From Homoserinimonas aerilata (GTDB taxonomy: Bacteria; Actinomycetota; Actinomycetes; Actinomycetales; Microbacteriaceae): DNA of 64,000 nt. Shown piece after piece: positions 16,848-26,045 of the stretch. Location of the stretch: contig NZ_VFOM01000001.1 of assembly GCF_006716125.1 (NCBI RefSeq), positions 1,736,001 through 1,800,000 of the forward strand, read 5' to 3'. Every line of letters begins with the position of its first letter. Positions within the stretch are counted from its first letter, which is position 1. The position numbers were made by a program, and so were the translations under genes. Under the pieces are notes generated by a model. That model was not told the DNA's origin. It ran no database searches and saw only the letters and a list, made by a program, of their open reading frames with translations.

Positions 16848-18491
16848 ATGACAGGTCCCGCCCACACCACCATGTCCGCCAGACGCGACCACAGCTCCAA
16901 GGTCGCCATCACCATCCTCAGCATCCTCCTCATCGGTCTGCTCGCGTTCTTCTTCATGACGACCGACAAACTCGCCGCAGGAGCGAACCAGCTCGCCACC
17001 GGCGCAGGCAGCGCGCATGACGGTTCCGTGAAGCTCGTCGACGGAGCCAAGACCCTCTCCGCCGGGACGGGCACGCTCAAGGACGGTGCAGCATCCGCCA
17101 GCGACGGCGCAGCCAAGCTCGCCGCAGGAGCCAGCACCGCAGCAGCAGGGGCCGACGCGCTCGCCACCGGTGCAGGAACGGCCGCAACCGGGGCATCCGA
17201 CCTCGCCTCTGGCGCCTCGCGCCTCCTCGACGGAACCGGAACCCTCAGCAGGGGCGCCACCGACGCCGGAGCCGGCGCCGCAAAGGTGGCCGCAGGTGCC
17301 GCCGACGTCGCCGCGGGTGCCGCCCAGCTCGCATCCGGGTTCAACGATCCCGACCCCGAGGACGCGCTCGGGCGCACCTCATCCGAGCTCTCCATCGCCC
17401 TGCGCGACGGCGCCGCTGCTGTCGCCGCCGGTGCTGCCCAGCTCGCATCCGGATTCAATGACGCGGATGCCACGACCGGCCTGACCGCGACGCAGAGCGC
17501 CGCCCAGCTCAAGGGAGGCGCCGCAAGTGTCAGCGCCGGCGTCGGCGCCGTGAACACGGGCCTCGGCCAGCTCTCCGGCTACCTCGGGCTGCTCACCGGC
17601 TCCTCCGCGGTGCCGGCCGCCAACGTCGCGATGACGACAGGGCAGCTCGACGCGTACCTCGCAGACTTCGACAGCTACGTCGGAACCCTCGCCGGAACGA
17701 CCCTCGGAACCGCAGAGATCACCGAACTGAAGACACGGATCGCCACCCTCGACGCCATGAACGGCGGGGTCGCCCAGCAGATCGCCGGAGCCCGCGCCAG
17801 CACCGAGACCATCATCGGCGGCATCGGCAAACAGCCCACCGCCGGTGACCCGACGCCCGGCCTCCAGTACGGCGCCAGCGCCGTCGCTGCCGGTGCCTCG
17901 AAGGTGCACGACAGCATCGCGCAGGCCGCCGCCGGATCCGCACAGCTCGCGGCCGGGGCCCAGGCGGTCGCCGACGGAACCGAACGGTCGCGGGTGAAGA
18001 CCGCCAAGGCCGTCGACGGAACAGCAAAACTCGCCACCGGAGCGCAGACACTCTCGGCCGGGGCATCCAGCCTCGCCGCGGGCACCTCCAAGCTCGCGAC
18101 AGGCGCCGGAACACTGTGGAACGGCACCGCCAGCCTCACCGTCGGAGCGAACAAGCTCAACACCGGGCTGCAGACCCTCTCCGCAGGAGCCGGAACACTC
18201 GCGGCCGGGAGCGGCACCCTCGCCACCGGCGCGGCCAGCCTCGCCGAGGGCAACAGCAGTCTCGCCGCCGGAGCCGAGAAGCTCGACGCGGGAGCCAAGA
18301 CGCTCAGCGACGGCATGAGCCAGCTCGGCGACGGCAACGAGAAGATCGCGGCAGGCTCAGGCGAGCTCGCCGCGGGCGCCAGCAGCGTGAGCCCCGCCAG
18401 CCTGATGCCGGGCGTGCTCATCGTGCTCGCGATCCTCGTGGCCGCAGCCCTCGCGTGGCTCGTCGTGCGCCGACGCCTCGCGCTCCGCTAG
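16848..18491 (+). CDS. Ala/Gly-rich heptad-repeat membrane protein (YhgE/Pip-like repeats)
   Basis: This 547-residue protein has one N-terminal membrane helix (about residues 20-40, ITILSILLIGLLAFFFM), one C-terminal helix (about 517-538) with a basic end, and between them roughly 470 residues built of heptads of the form LAAGAxx/LxxGAxx. Such repeats occur in YhgE/Pip-type proteins and predict a long extracytoplasmic coiled coil anchored at both ends. A less regular block (about residues 240-310, with SYLGLL- and TEITELK-like sequence) interrupts the repeats. AAGGAG lies eight bases before the ATG. It is on the strand opposite to prfB and ftsE and splits that conserved pair. Function unknown. 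Confidence 0.75.
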   Translation: MTGPAHTTMSARRDHSSKVAITILSILLIGLLAFFFMTTDKLAAGANQLATGAGSAHDGSVKLVDGAKTLSAGTGTLKDGAASASDGAAKLAAGASTAAAGADALATGAGTAATGASDLASGASRLLDGTGTLSRGATDAGAGAAKVAAGAADVAAGAAQLASGFNDPDPEDALGRTSSELSIALRDGAAAVAAGAAQLASGFNDADATTGLTATQSAAQLKGGAASVSAGVGAVNTGLGQLSGYLGLLTGSSAVPAANVAMTTGQLDAYLADFDSYVGTLAGTTLGTAEITELKTRIATLDAMNGGVAQQIAGARASTETIIGGIGKQPTAGDPTPGLQYGASAVAAGASKVHDSIAQAAAGSAQLAAGAQAVADGTERSRVKTAKAVDGTAKLATGAQTLSAGASSLAAGTSKLATGAGTLWNGTASLTVGANKLNTGLQTLSAGAGTLAAGSGTLATGAASLAEGNSSLAAGAEKLDAGAKTLSDGMSQLGDGNEKIAAGSGELAAGASSVSPASLMPGVLIVLAILVAAALAWLVVRRRLALR

Positions 18492-18509
18492 AACCCCCGA
18501 AAGAAGACT

Positions 18510-18538
18510 GAAGGCCCGGGCATCATGCCCGGGCCTTC
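18510..18538. terminator. Bidirectional terminator hairpin
   Basis: GAAGGCCCGGGCAT is mirrored by ATGCCCGGGCCTTC with a single central base, between the convergent stops at 18491 and 18561. Confidence 0.75.
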
Positions 18539-18560
18539 GGCCTGACGGGAAAACCGCCGC

Positions 18561-19667
18561 TCAGTCCTTGTCGCGCTTGCGCCAGCGGATGCCCGCCGTG
18601 ATGAAGCCGTCCAGGTCGCCATCGAACACATTCGAGGGGTTGTTGACCTCGTACTCCGTGCGCAGATCCTTCACCATCTGGTACGGCGCCAACACGTAGC
18701 TGCGCATCTGATCGCCCCAGCTCGCCGTGATGTTGCCCGCGAGTTCCTTCTTCTGGGCGGCCTCCTGCTCGCGCTGCACGATCAGCAGGCGCGACTGCAG
18801 AACGCGCATCGCGGCGGCACGGTTCTGGATCTGGCTCTTCTCGTTCTGCATCGACACGACGATGCCCGTCGGGATGTGCGTGAGGCGCACCGCGGAGTCG
18901 GTCGTGTTGACCGACTGGCCGCCGGGACCGCTCGAACGGAACACATCGACCCGGATGTCGTTCTCAGGAATCTCGACGGCCTCGGCCTCAGGCATCAGAG
19001 GGATCACCTCGACGGCAGCGAAGCTCGTCTGGCGCTTACCAGCCGAGTTGAACGGGCTCATCCGCACCAGACGGTGAGTGCCGGCCTCGACACTCAGCTT
19101 GCCGAACGCGTACGGGGCATCCAATTCGATCGTCGTCGACTTGATGCCCGCCTCCTCCGCGTAGCTCGTGTCGAGAACGCGCGCCGGAATACGGTGCTGC
19201 TCCGCGTAGCGCAGGTACATGCGCTGAAGCATTTCGGCGAAGTCCGCGGCATCGACGCCGCCGGCACCCGCCCTGATCGTGATCACGGCAGGATACGAAT
19301 CCCATTCACCGTTGAGGAGCGTCTGGATCTCGAGTTCGCCGAGCACCTTCTGGATGTCGGCCAGCTCCCTGCGGACCTCCGCCGCGGCATCCGCGTCACC
19401 CTCCTCATTGGCGAGCTCGACCATGATCTCGATGTCATCGAGGCGCTGCTGCAGGCTCGTGACCTTCGCCAGCTCGGCCTGCCGGTGACTGAGCGCGCTC
19501 GTCACCTTCTGGGCCTTCTCGGTGTCATCCCACAGATCGGGCGCGCCAGCCTGCTCGCTGAGATCCACGATGTCAGCCTCGAGACGCTCCACGCCGATGA
19601 CGGCACGAATCTCGACGAATGTGGCGCGAAGGGCGGCGAGCTGCGCCGAAATATCCAGTTCATCCAT
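18561..19667 (-). CDS. prfB: Peptide chain release factor 2
   Basis: RF2 reads UGA and UAA stop codons. The 368-residue protein has the tripeptide anticodon SPF ([12 protein letters not shown]) and the catalytic GGQ loop ([16 protein letters not shown]). The frame is continuous from ATG 19667; the programmed +1 frameshift with an in-frame UGA found in many bacterial prfB genes is absent, so autoregulation by frameshifting is not expected. It is divergent from an MFS gene, with 39 bp between the starts. Confidence 0.96.
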   Translation of the reverse strand: MDELDISAQLAALRATFVEIRAVIGVERLEADIVDLSEQAGAPDLWDDTEKAQKVTSALSHRQAELAKVTSLQQRLDDIEIMVELANEEGDADAAAEVRRELADIQKVLGELEIQTLLNGEWDSYPAVITIRAGAGGVDAADFAEMLQRMYLRYAEQHRIPARVLDTSYAEEAGIKSTTIELDAPYAFGKLSVEAGTHRLVRMSPFNSAGKRQTSFAAVEVIPLMPEAEAVEIPENDIRVDVFRSSGPGGQSVNTTDSAVRLTHIPTGIVVSMQNEKSQIQNRAAAMRVLQSRLLIVQREQEAAQKKELAGNITASWGDQMRSYVLAPYQMVKDLRTEYEVNNPSNVFDGDLDGFITAGIRWRKRDKD

Positions 19668-19706
19668 TGTGCGAACCAGCCTACCCGGCGCGCCTACAGT
19701 TGAAGG

Positions 19707-20960
19707 ATGAGCACTGTGCCGCCGTTCCGCTGGCGCGCCATCGCACTACCCGCCCTGCTGCCGGCGCTGCTGTTCGCGATCGGCGAGGGCGCCATCATCC
19801 CGATCATCCCCATCTTCGCCCACAATCTGGGCGCCAGCCTCGCCGTCGCCGGGCTCGTCGGCGGCATCCTCATGATCGGCGAACTGTTCGGCGACATCCC
19901 CAGCGGATGGCTCGTCAGCCGCATCGGGGAACGGCCGGCCATGATCGGTGCCGCGCTGCTCTCCGTCGTCGGACTCGTCATCTGCCTGCTGTCGCCGAAC
20001 GCGTGGGCGCTCAGCTTCGGCGTGTTCCTCATCGGCCTCGCCACGGCCGTGTTCGCGCTCGCCCGGCACGCCTTCATGACCAGCTTCGTGCCGGCCAGCC
20101 ACCGGGCCCGCGCCCTGTCGACGCTCGGCGGGGTGTTCCGCTGCGGCTACTTCGTGGGGCCGTTCATCACGGCCGGCGTCATCCACCTCTTCGGAAGCGT
20201 CGAGACGGCATTCTGGATCCACATCGTGGCCTGCCTCGCCAGCGTCGCCGTGCTCACGCTCGGCCGGGAGCCCAGCGCGGCATTCGTCGCCGTGAAGACG
20301 GTGCGGGCCGAGGACGGGCGCCGGCTGCACGAGGGCGAGGCGCTCGTCGCCGACGAGGCGCGCGGGCTGTTCCGCACCATCTGGGCGAGCCGCTCGGTGC
20401 TGCTGAAACTCGGCAGCGGGGTGACACTGCTGAGCGGGCTGCGCGCCAGCCGGGCCGTCATCCTGCCGCTGTGGGCGGTCAGCATCGGGGTGAGCGAAGC
20501 CGACACGGCCCTCATCATCGGCGTTGCAGGCGGCGTCGACTTCGCCCTCTTCTATGCGAGCGGCCAGATCATGGACCGCTTCGGGCGGATGTGGAGCGCG
20601 CTGCCCTGCATCCTGGGGCTCGCCGCCGGCCACTTCGTGCTCGCGGCGACACACGAGCTGCCGACGAACGTCGAATGGTTCATCGGGGCGGCCATGCTGC
20701 TGTCGCTCGCCAACGGCATCGGCAGCGGCATCCTGATGACGCTCGGCGCCGACCTGGCAGACAAACGCAACCCTGCGCCGTTCCTGGGCGCGTGGCGCTT
20801 CACGACGAGCATCGGCGGCGCGGCGGCCCCGCTCGCCATCTCGGGCATCACGGCGGTGGCGACGCTGTCGCTCGCGGCGGGCGCCATGGGTGTTCTCGGG
20901 CTCGTCGGCGCGGGCATGCTGCTGCGCTACATCCCGCGCTTCGTGCCCCGAGCGCGCTGA
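19707..20960 (+). CDS. MFS transporter, 12 TM
   Basis: This 417-residue permease has about 12 membrane segments. Motifs are [17 protein letters not shown] after helix 2, the helix-5 region [17 protein letters not shown], and a second-half repeat [15 protein letters not shown] cytoplasmic loop of about 40 residues ([19 protein letters not shown]) divides the halves. It is probably an exporter or sugar-efflux type carrier; substrate unknown. The start follows TACAGT closely without a good ribosome-binding site. Copy 1 of the 79-bp palindrome lies 67 bp after the stop. Confidence 0.85.
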   Translation: MSTVPPFRWRAIALPALLPALLFAIGEGAIIPIIPIFAHNLGASLAVAGLVGGILMIGELFGDIPSGWLVSRIGERPAMIGAALLSVVGLVICLLSPNAWALSFGVFLIGLATAVFALARHAFMTSFVPASHRARALSTLGGVFRCGYFVGPFITAGVIHLFGSVETAFWIHIVACLASVAVLTLGREPSAAFVAVKTVRAEDGRRLHEGEALVADEARGLFRTIWASRSVLLKLGSGVTLLSGLRASRAVILPLWAVSIGVSEADTALIIGVAGGVDFALFYASGQIMDRFGRMWSALPCILGLAAGHFVLAATHELPTNVEWFIGAAMLLSLANGIGSGILMTLGADLADKRNPAPFLGAWRFTTSIGGAAAPLAISGITAVATLSLAAGAMGVLGLVGAGMLLRYIPRFVPRAR

Positions 20961-21277
20961 CGGCGGCGCTCCCCCGCCGCCCCTCCTGGCGCCGCGCGAG
21001 GTGTGCTCGGTGCTCGGCGCTCTGCTGAAAACGAAGGAGATTCGCGCCCAATGTGCCACAGATGTGCCCCGCGGGGACGTTTCGGCGCGAATCTCCTTCG
21101 TTTTCGGCAGGGCCAGCGGGCAGTCGTCGCGGGGGTCGCGCGGGAGTGGTTTGCGCGCTCTTCCGCGGGGGCGGGGCGCCCAGCGCAGGGCTGTCGTTGC
21201 GATCGGCGTGACGCTGCTGTTCGTCAGGCACGGGTAGCGGCGGCGGCCGGTCGCTGCGAGTCAGGGGCGGGCGCGCG
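20961..21277. other. 317-bp convergent intergenic region carrying palindrome copy 1
   Basis: The MFS gene and the tad operon converge here. The only recognisable object is the 79-bp palindrome at 21027-21105. The remaining ~170 bp contain no supported gene. Confidence 0.6.
21027..21105. repeat. 79-bp interspersed palindrome, copy 1
   Basis: The 22-bp terminal arms are perfect inverted repeats (GAAAACGAAGGAGATTCGCG then CC, mirrored at 21084-21105). It lies between the convergent stops of an MFS gene and the tad operon. This is the most symmetric copy and the only one outside the 42-62 kb cluster. Confidence 0.95.
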
Positions 21278-21724
21278 TCAGCCGAGCACGCTGCGCGCGG
21301 TCGTCTCGACCTCGATGCGCAGACCCTCCGGCACGAGCAGTGTGATCATCGGCGGGCGCCAGAAGGCGGAGAGGCCGACCGTCGCGCTGAGCCCGTCTCG
21401 GCTGTCTGCGCGAACGACGGCGAGCCCCTCGAAGTCGTGCGGGACGGCCGCGATGTAGCCGTCGACGGCGGATGCCACGGCTGGCGACGAGAGAGCAGCG
21501 GATGCACCGCCGGTGGCCGCGGAGAGGAAGGCGTCCAGCTCATACGCCTCCGCGCCGACAAGCGCGGCCCCGTCGGCGAGGGTGAACAGCCGTTTGCGTT
21601 CCAGGTAGAGAGAGGTGGCGGCGGTGACCAGCAGCGCCAGCACAAGGCAGAGCATCGAATAGAAGATGGTGAGCAGGAGGGTGGAGCCCGTCTCTTCTTG
21701 CCGCAGCCGGCGCATCCGTGTCAC
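21278..21724 (-). CDS. Tad pilus assembly protein, TadG-like N-terminal domain
   Basis: This 148-residue secreted/membrane protein has a basic N-terminus and a single helix (about residues 15-40) followed by LERKRLFTLADGAALVGAEA, the signature of the putative Flp pilus-assembly TadG-like N-terminal region. It is the last gene of the tad operon; its ATG overlaps the stop of the upstream TadE-like gene. It probably contributes to pilus biogenesis outside the membrane. Confidence 0.75.
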   Translation of the reverse strand: MTRMRRLRQEETGSTLLLTIFYSMLCLVLALLVTAATSLYLERKRLFTLADGAALVGAEAYELDAFLSAATGGASAALSSPAVASAVDGYIAAVPHDFEGLAVVRADSRDGLSATVGLSAFWRPPMITLLVPEGLRIEVETTARSVLG

Positions 21725-22185
21725 CTCTCCCGCCCGAAGCGCGAGACCTGCTGCACCGCGCTGGCCTCGATGGGCACGGCGAGGAGTCCTCCCCCACCGA
21801 GCACGGGCGGCATGAGGGGCAGCGCGACGGTGGTCGACACGGTCACCGTGACCGTGCCCTGCCGGGTGAGGCAGGCATCCGGTCGCGGCAGGCAGTCGAT
21901 GGTCACGCTGGCGGCTGCGTCGTCGATGCCGTAGTCGGCGAGCGCGAAACGCACGGCCACTTCGGTGCGGTGCCGTGCGGTGGCGCTGTCGACGGAGTCG
22001 ACGTACACGCGGGCGGCCTGGCGGGCGCCTCCTTCGACGGCGAGCGCCGCCGCCTGCAGCGAGCCGAGCGCGACCACCAGGTAGACGAGCGGAACCAGCA
22101 GCAGCATGCCTGCGGTGATGAACTCGAGCGAGGCGGAACCCTCTTCTGCCGCGAGGGCCTCACTCCAGCGTTTCCAGCGCCGCAT
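21721..22185 (-). CDS. TadE-like minor pilin, 2
   Basis: This 154-residue protein carries the prepilin-like start EEGSASLEFITAGMLLLVPLVYLVVALG, in which a Glu follows the cleavage region and a hydrophobic helix spans about residues 20-45; the remainder is a soluble domain with two cysteines (DCLPRPDAC). This is the TadE pattern. It overlaps the upstream TadE-like gene by 26 bp and the downstream gene by 4 bp. Confidence 0.78.
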   Translation of the reverse strand: MRRWKRWSEALAAEEGSASLEFITAGMLLLVPLVYLVVALGSLQAAALAVEGGARQAARVYVDSVDSATARHRTEVAVRFALADYGIDDAAASVTIDCLPRPDACLTRQGTVTVTVSTTVALPLMPPVLGGGGLLAVPIEASAVQQVSRFGRER

Positions 22186-22570
22186 GCCCGCTCACCTCCA
22201 GTCCGTGGCTGATGCCGATGAGTCCGATGAGGGGCAGTGGTGCCCGCACCGTGACGACTGCGGCCGGATGCCCGAGGTGCGTCTGCGAGGTGACGGTAAC
22301 GTCGCCCGCATAGCCGGGGCCGATGGCGGTCGTGATGAGCTCCTGTGTGCGCCGCGCCCCGTCGGAGAGTTCGTTGTCGGCCAGGGATGCGTAGCGGGCA
22401 CCCTCAGAGGCCGCGTCGAGCACGGTGTTGCGGATGTGCAGCGCGAGGGCGAGTTGCATGACCGACAGTGTGAGCACGGTGAGCAGCGCAGCGACCATGA
22501 CGAATTCTGCGGGTGCGGAGCCCCGTTCGGCGCGGAACAGCGCCCGCACACGGCCAGTCATCGTGGTCAC
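22160..22570 (-). CDS. TadE-like minor pilin, 1
   Basis: This 136-residue TadE-family protein has the motif RGSAPAEFVMVAALLTVLTL with a single membrane helix and a downstream LDAASEGARYASLADNE segment typical of TadE. It is likely processed as a prepilin-like subunit. It lies 13 bp after the small pilin-like gene and overlaps the next gene by 26 bp. Confidence 0.78.
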   Translation of the reverse strand: MTTMTGRVRALFRAERGSAPAEFVMVAALLTVLTLSVMQLALALHIRNTVLDAASEGARYASLADNELSDGARRTQELITTAIGPGYAGDVTVTSQTHLGHPAAVVTVRAPLPLIGLIGISHGLEVSGHAALETLE

Positions 22571-22583
22571 CTGCTTGCCGGGG

Positions 22584-22793
22584 TCAGAACGATGAGACGC
22601 GCTGGATGGCCTGCTCGAAAACGCCGCTGAGGGCCGGCCCGGCGAGCGCCCAGATGATGATCACAAGACCTGCCGTCATGAGCGTTATGAGCACCCAGCC
22701 GGGCACGTCGCCCCGTTCGTCGGAGCGGATGGCGGCAAGTGCTGCAGCGGCACGGCGGCGCAGACCGGTGGGGATGATGGAGGGTGTCGTCAC
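22584..22793 (-). CDS. Small single-helix Flp-locus protein (pilin-like)
   Basis: This 69-residue protein starts at GTG 22793 with AAGGAA six bases upstream. A basic N-terminal third is followed by DERGDVPGWVLITLMTAGLV and a hydrophobic helix, ending FEQAIQRVSSF. Its size and position between tadC and the tadE-like genes suggest the major Flp-type pilin or an accessory pilin, although the usual Flp GATAxEYxL pattern is not present. The role is inferred from context. Confidence 0.65.
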   Translation of the reverse strand: MTTPSIIPTGLRRRAAAALAAIRSDERGDVPGWVLITLMTAGLVIIIWALAGPALSGVFEQAIQRVSSF

Positions 22794-22854
22794 GATGGTT
22801 CCTTCGGCGATTCGGGGGTTGGGCGGGTGGCAGGGGTACGGCGGATGCGGGGCC

Positions 22855-23805
22855 TCAGAAGCCGAGCTGGAGCACGAAGACCCCAGGGAAGATGGCAAAA
22901 ATTACGGTGATCGGCAGGATGAGGAAGACGAGCGGGATAAGCATCGTCACCTCTTTCTTGCCGGCCACTTCGAGCAGGTGGCGCTTGGTGTCGTCACGGG
23001 CATCCTGCGCCTGGGCCCGAAGTACTTCGGCGAGTGGGGAGCCTCGCTCGAGCGCGCCGGTGACCTGTTCGACGCAGCGGGTGAATGCGGGGAGTTGCAG
23101 CTGCCGGGCGCAGCGCGTCAGGGATTCTGAGAGCGGCAGCCCGGTGTTGACCTCGGCCAGCACACTGCCCAGTTCGCCGGACAGTTCGCCCCGGCTGACA
23201 TGCGCCACCCGGCGGAGCGCGTCGAGGATGCCCTCCCCTGCGGAGAGGCTCAGGCTGAGGAACTCGAGCACGAGCGGCAGCTCGGCGGTGATGCGGGCGA
23301 TGCGGGAGGCGGCCCGGCGCTGCAGGAGCCAGTCACACAGCAGCACACCCGCGACGCCGGCGACGATCACGACTGCCACGGCGAGGATCAGCGGGGTGGG
23401 CCGAAGGCTGCCGAGTACCGTCGCGAGCACCGTTCCTGTTCCCAGTCCGATGACGCCCCAGACGAGCTGCCGCGAACGGAAGGCCTCGAGGGTGAGGCGG
23501 GAGCCCGCCTGGTGGAGGCGCAGTTCGACGCTCGCGCCCCCTCCGAGTACGGAGGAGAGGATGCGACGCAGACGCGCGAGAACAGGCCCGAGGAGTGCAC
23601 CCAGCACCGGAAACGCTTCGGCGTTGCGCGCCCGCTGCATCGCGTGGGCCTCTTCGGAGACGTCGGAGACGTGGGGTGCGACACGGGCGAGGAGGCGCGG
23701 GCGGGCGAAGCGGGGCACCATGCCGAGCAGCGTCCAGAGGCCGACGCCGAGGGCGATCCCGCAGGCGAGCGCCCACGGGCCGAGCCCGGTGGCGAACGAG
23801 CTCAC
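22855..23805 (-). CDS. tadC: Type II/tad secretion inner-membrane platform protein TadC
   Basis: This 316-residue T2SSF-domain protein starts at GTG 23805, which overlaps the tadB stop (GTGA). The T2SSF core is seen in LPLVLEFLSLSLSAGEGILD, RRVAHVSRGELSGELG and GSPLAEVLRAQAQDARDD, followed by a last membrane helix near the C-terminus. With TadB it forms the platform that couples the ATPase to pilin extrusion. Confidence 0.88.
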   Translation of the reverse strand: MSSFATGLGPWALACGIALGVGLWTLLGMVPRFARPRLLARVAPHVSDVSEEAHAMQRARNAEAFPVLGALLGPVLARLRRILSSVLGGGASVELRLHQAGSRLTLEAFRSRQLVWGVIGLGTGTVLATVLGSLRPTPLILAVAVVIVAGVAGVLLCDWLLQRRAASRIARITAELPLVLEFLSLSLSAGEGILDALRRVAHVSRGELSGELGSVLAEVNTGLPLSESLTRCARQLQLPAFTRCVEQVTGALERGSPLAEVLRAQAQDARDDTKRHLLEVAGKKEVTMLIPLVFLILPITVIFAIFPGVFVLQLGF

Positions 23806-24695
23806 TGGAACCACCTGCTCTCCTCCGGCAGCCGCCCGATGGCGAGCATGATGCGGTATGCGAGCACCGTGACGGCGAGGCCGCCCGCGATGAGTGCGAC
23901 CCCGCCTGCGCTGTTGTAGGCGAGGGCCGCCTCGGGCCGCGAGGCGAGCAGCAGGAGCACCACCCAGGGTGCGACCGCGCCGAGCCTCGCCGCGTTCACG
24001 ACCCACGACTGCCGAGCCTCCACCTCTGAGCGGATCGCGGCCTCCTGCCGAAGATAGGCGGAGAGGTTGCGCAGGACCGCGGTGAGGTCGCTGCCGCCGA
24101 CCTCGCGCGACATCCGCAGTGTCTCAAGGATTCGATCGGCAACGGGGTCGGCGAGGCGCTGCTTGAGACGGTCGAGGCAGCGCGAGAAGTTCGCGGTGCT
24201 GCGATAGTCGCGCTCGAACTCCTCGAAGGCGGCGCGGGAATGCAGGGGCCCGGTGTGAGCGAGCGCTGCGAGCGCGTCGGGGAGGGAGAGCCCCGAGCGG
24301 ACCGCCGAGACGAGGTGGTCGACGACGTCGGGCCAGAGCGCGCGGTTGGCCCTGCGTCGGGCGCGGGCCCGCCAGGTCACGACCGAGATCGGCACCATCC
24401 CGCCGATGACCGCAGCGGCGAGCCCGAGGGCGATGACCGGCACGAATGCCAGCACGAGCGCGCCGCAGAGAAGGGCGAGCAGCGCCGACGCCACGAGGAG
24501 CATCACCGGGGTCGCCGAGGGCAGACCGGCGAGGGCGAGCCGTTCCGCGAGCGTGGACATCAACCTGGACGTGCCGGAGTCGCGCCGCTGACGTTCCGGC
24601 CACAGCAGCGGAGAGGCCATGAGCAGCAGCCCCAGACCGAGGGCGATGCCCAAGGCGAGCGGAAGAACAAGGCGTTCGAGGGAGGTGTCGATCAT
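23802..24695 (-). CDS. tadB: Tad secretion inner-membrane platform protein TadB
   Basis: This 297-residue T2SSF-domain protein has N-terminal helices at about residues 8-28 and 63-105. The T2SSF domain begins at about 117 (ALWPDVVDHLVSAVRSGLSL) and continues with LKQRLADPVADRILETLRM and SREVGGSDLTAVLRNL, ending with a C-terminal helix. The ATG overlaps the stop of the ATPase gene (ATGA), so the ATPase, TadB and TadC genes form a translationally coupled chain. Confidence 0.88.
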   Translation of the reverse strand: MIDTSLERLVLPLALGIALGLGLLLMASPLLWPERQRRDSGTSRLMSTLAERLALAGLPSATPVMLLVASALLALLCGALVLAFVPVIALGLAAAVIGGMVPISVVTWRARARRRANRALWPDVVDHLVSAVRSGLSLPDALAALAHTGPLHSRAAFEEFERDYRSTANFSRCLDRLKQRLADPVADRILETLRMSREVGGSDLTAVLRNLSAYLRQEAAIRSEVEARQSWVVNAARLGAVAPWVVLLLLASRPEAALAYNSAGGVALIAGGLAVTVLAYRIMLAIGRLPEESRWFQ

Positions 24696-25975
24696 GCCGC
24701 ACCCGTCTCTTCCACCGGCACCGGTGTCACCGCGTGCGCCACCGCCGCGGTGCCCGGCTGCAGCAGTACGGCCGGGTCGAGCCCTGCGGCGCGGAACTTC
24801 GCCATCCGCGCCGGAAGGGCTCCCGTGGCGGCAAGCTCACCGGATCGCATCGAGAAGATGCCCGTGGAGAGGATGGCCCCGTCGTCGATCTCGCCCGTCG
24901 GGGCGATGATCTCGGTCACGCGGCGGGCGCCGTGCCGGTCGAGCTCGCAGTGCACGACTATGTCGACGACGGATGCGACGGTCGGCACAACGAAGGAGGC
25001 ATCGATGTTGCGCCCGGCCAGCAGAGGCAGGATGCACAGCTTCGCCAGAGCATCCTGTGCACTGTTCGCGTGCACGCTGCACGCGCCCGGCAGGCCAGAG
25101 TTGAGCGCGATGAGCAGGTCGAGGGACTCCGCCTCGCGCACCTCTCCGACGACGAGACGGTCGGGGCGCATCCGCAGCGACTCCTTGATGAGGCGTCTCA
25201 GGGTTATCTCGCCCGTGCCCTCCAGACTGGGCTGGCGGCACTGCATGGCAACGACGTCGCGCGCGGTCACGTCGAGCTCGAAGGTCTCCTCCACGGTGAC
25301 GATGCGGTCGGAGGGCCGCGCCGCCGACAGCAGCGCCCCGAGGAGCGTCGTCTTGCCCGCCTGGGTTGCGCCCGAGACGACGATGTTCTGACCGGAGAGC
25401 ACGCACATCCGCAGGAATTCGGCTGCCAGTGGGGTGAGCGACCCCAGCTCGACGAGCGCCTGCAGTTGGGCGATGCGCCGCGTGAATTTGCGGATGTTCA
25501 CCGCCCAGTGCTCGCGCGTCACGTCGGGGATGGTCACGTGCAGTCGCGAGGAGTCGGGCAGCGATGCGTCGACGAACGGTGAGCTCAGGTCGACGCGCCT
25601 GCCCGTGGACTGCAGCATCCTCTCGACCAGATCGCGCACCTGCGCAGGGCTCAGCACTATGCCGGTCTGCTCGGAGACCCCACCCCTGGCCACGAAGACC
25701 CTGTCGGGAGCATTGATCCAGATCTCTTCAATGTCCGGATCATCGAGCAGCGGCTGCAGCGGACCCAGGCCGACGATCGAGGCGATGACATCGCGCGCCG
25801 TGCCCTGCTCGTCGGCGAGCATCGGCAGCGTGCCGGCGAGCGCCCGCTCGCTGTAGCTGCGCACCTCGTCGCGCACGAGCCTGCCTGCCAGCTCGCGGTC
25901 TCCGCCGAGGTCGATGCCCTCCCGTCGCACGCGTTCGCGCACGCGCTCGGTGATGATCGACACAGCTTGGGACAT
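24692..25975 (-). CDS. tadA: Tad pilus/secretion ATPase TadA (CpaF family)
   Basis: This 427-residue secretion ATPase powers Flp pilus assembly. Visible elements are GLGPLQPLLDDPDIEEIWIN (about residues 69-88), the Walker A GATQAGKTT (202-210), the Asp box VEETFEL, Walker B MRPDRLVVGEVR and the His box in CSVHANSAQDAL. It is the first gene of a seven-gene tad operon that lacks a TadZ or prepilin peptidase gene in this window. It starts 70 bp after trpEG on the same strand. Confidence 0.93.
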   Translation of the reverse strand: MSQAVSIITERVRERVRREGIDLGGDRELAGRLVRDEVRSYSERALAGTLPMLADEQGTARDVIASIVGLGPLQPLLDDPDIEEIWINAPDRVFVARGGVSEQTGIVLSPAQVRDLVERMLQSTGRRVDLSSPFVDASLPDSSRLHVTIPDVTREHWAVNIRKFTRRIAQLQALVELGSLTPLAAEFLRMCVLSGQNIVVSGATQAGKTTLLGALLSAARPSDRIVTVEETFELDVTARDVVAMQCRQPSLEGTGEITLRRLIKESLRMRPDRLVVGEVREAESLDLLIALNSGLPGACSVHANSAQDALAKLCILPLLAGRNIDASFVVPTVASVVDIVVHCELDRHGARRVTEIIAPTGEIDDGAILSTGIFSMRSGELAATGALPARMAKFRAAGLDPAVLLQPGTAAVAHAVTPVPVEETGAA

Positions 25976-26045
25976 GCCGCAATCATGCGACAGATCCTGA
26001 AACGGCCTCGAAAGTTATCCACAAGCCCCGCGGGCGACGCACCGG

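Noticed and set aside
18561..19667. Programmed frameshift in prfB
   Set aside because: The reading frame is continuous from the ATG; there is no in-frame UGA near codon 25.
21027..21105. Reading the 79-bp palindromes as ordinary rho-independent terminators
   Set aside because: They occur inside manA, the loops are large, the U-run (GUUUUC) is part of the stem, and length is fixed. Terminator action of individual copies remains possible but does not explain the family.
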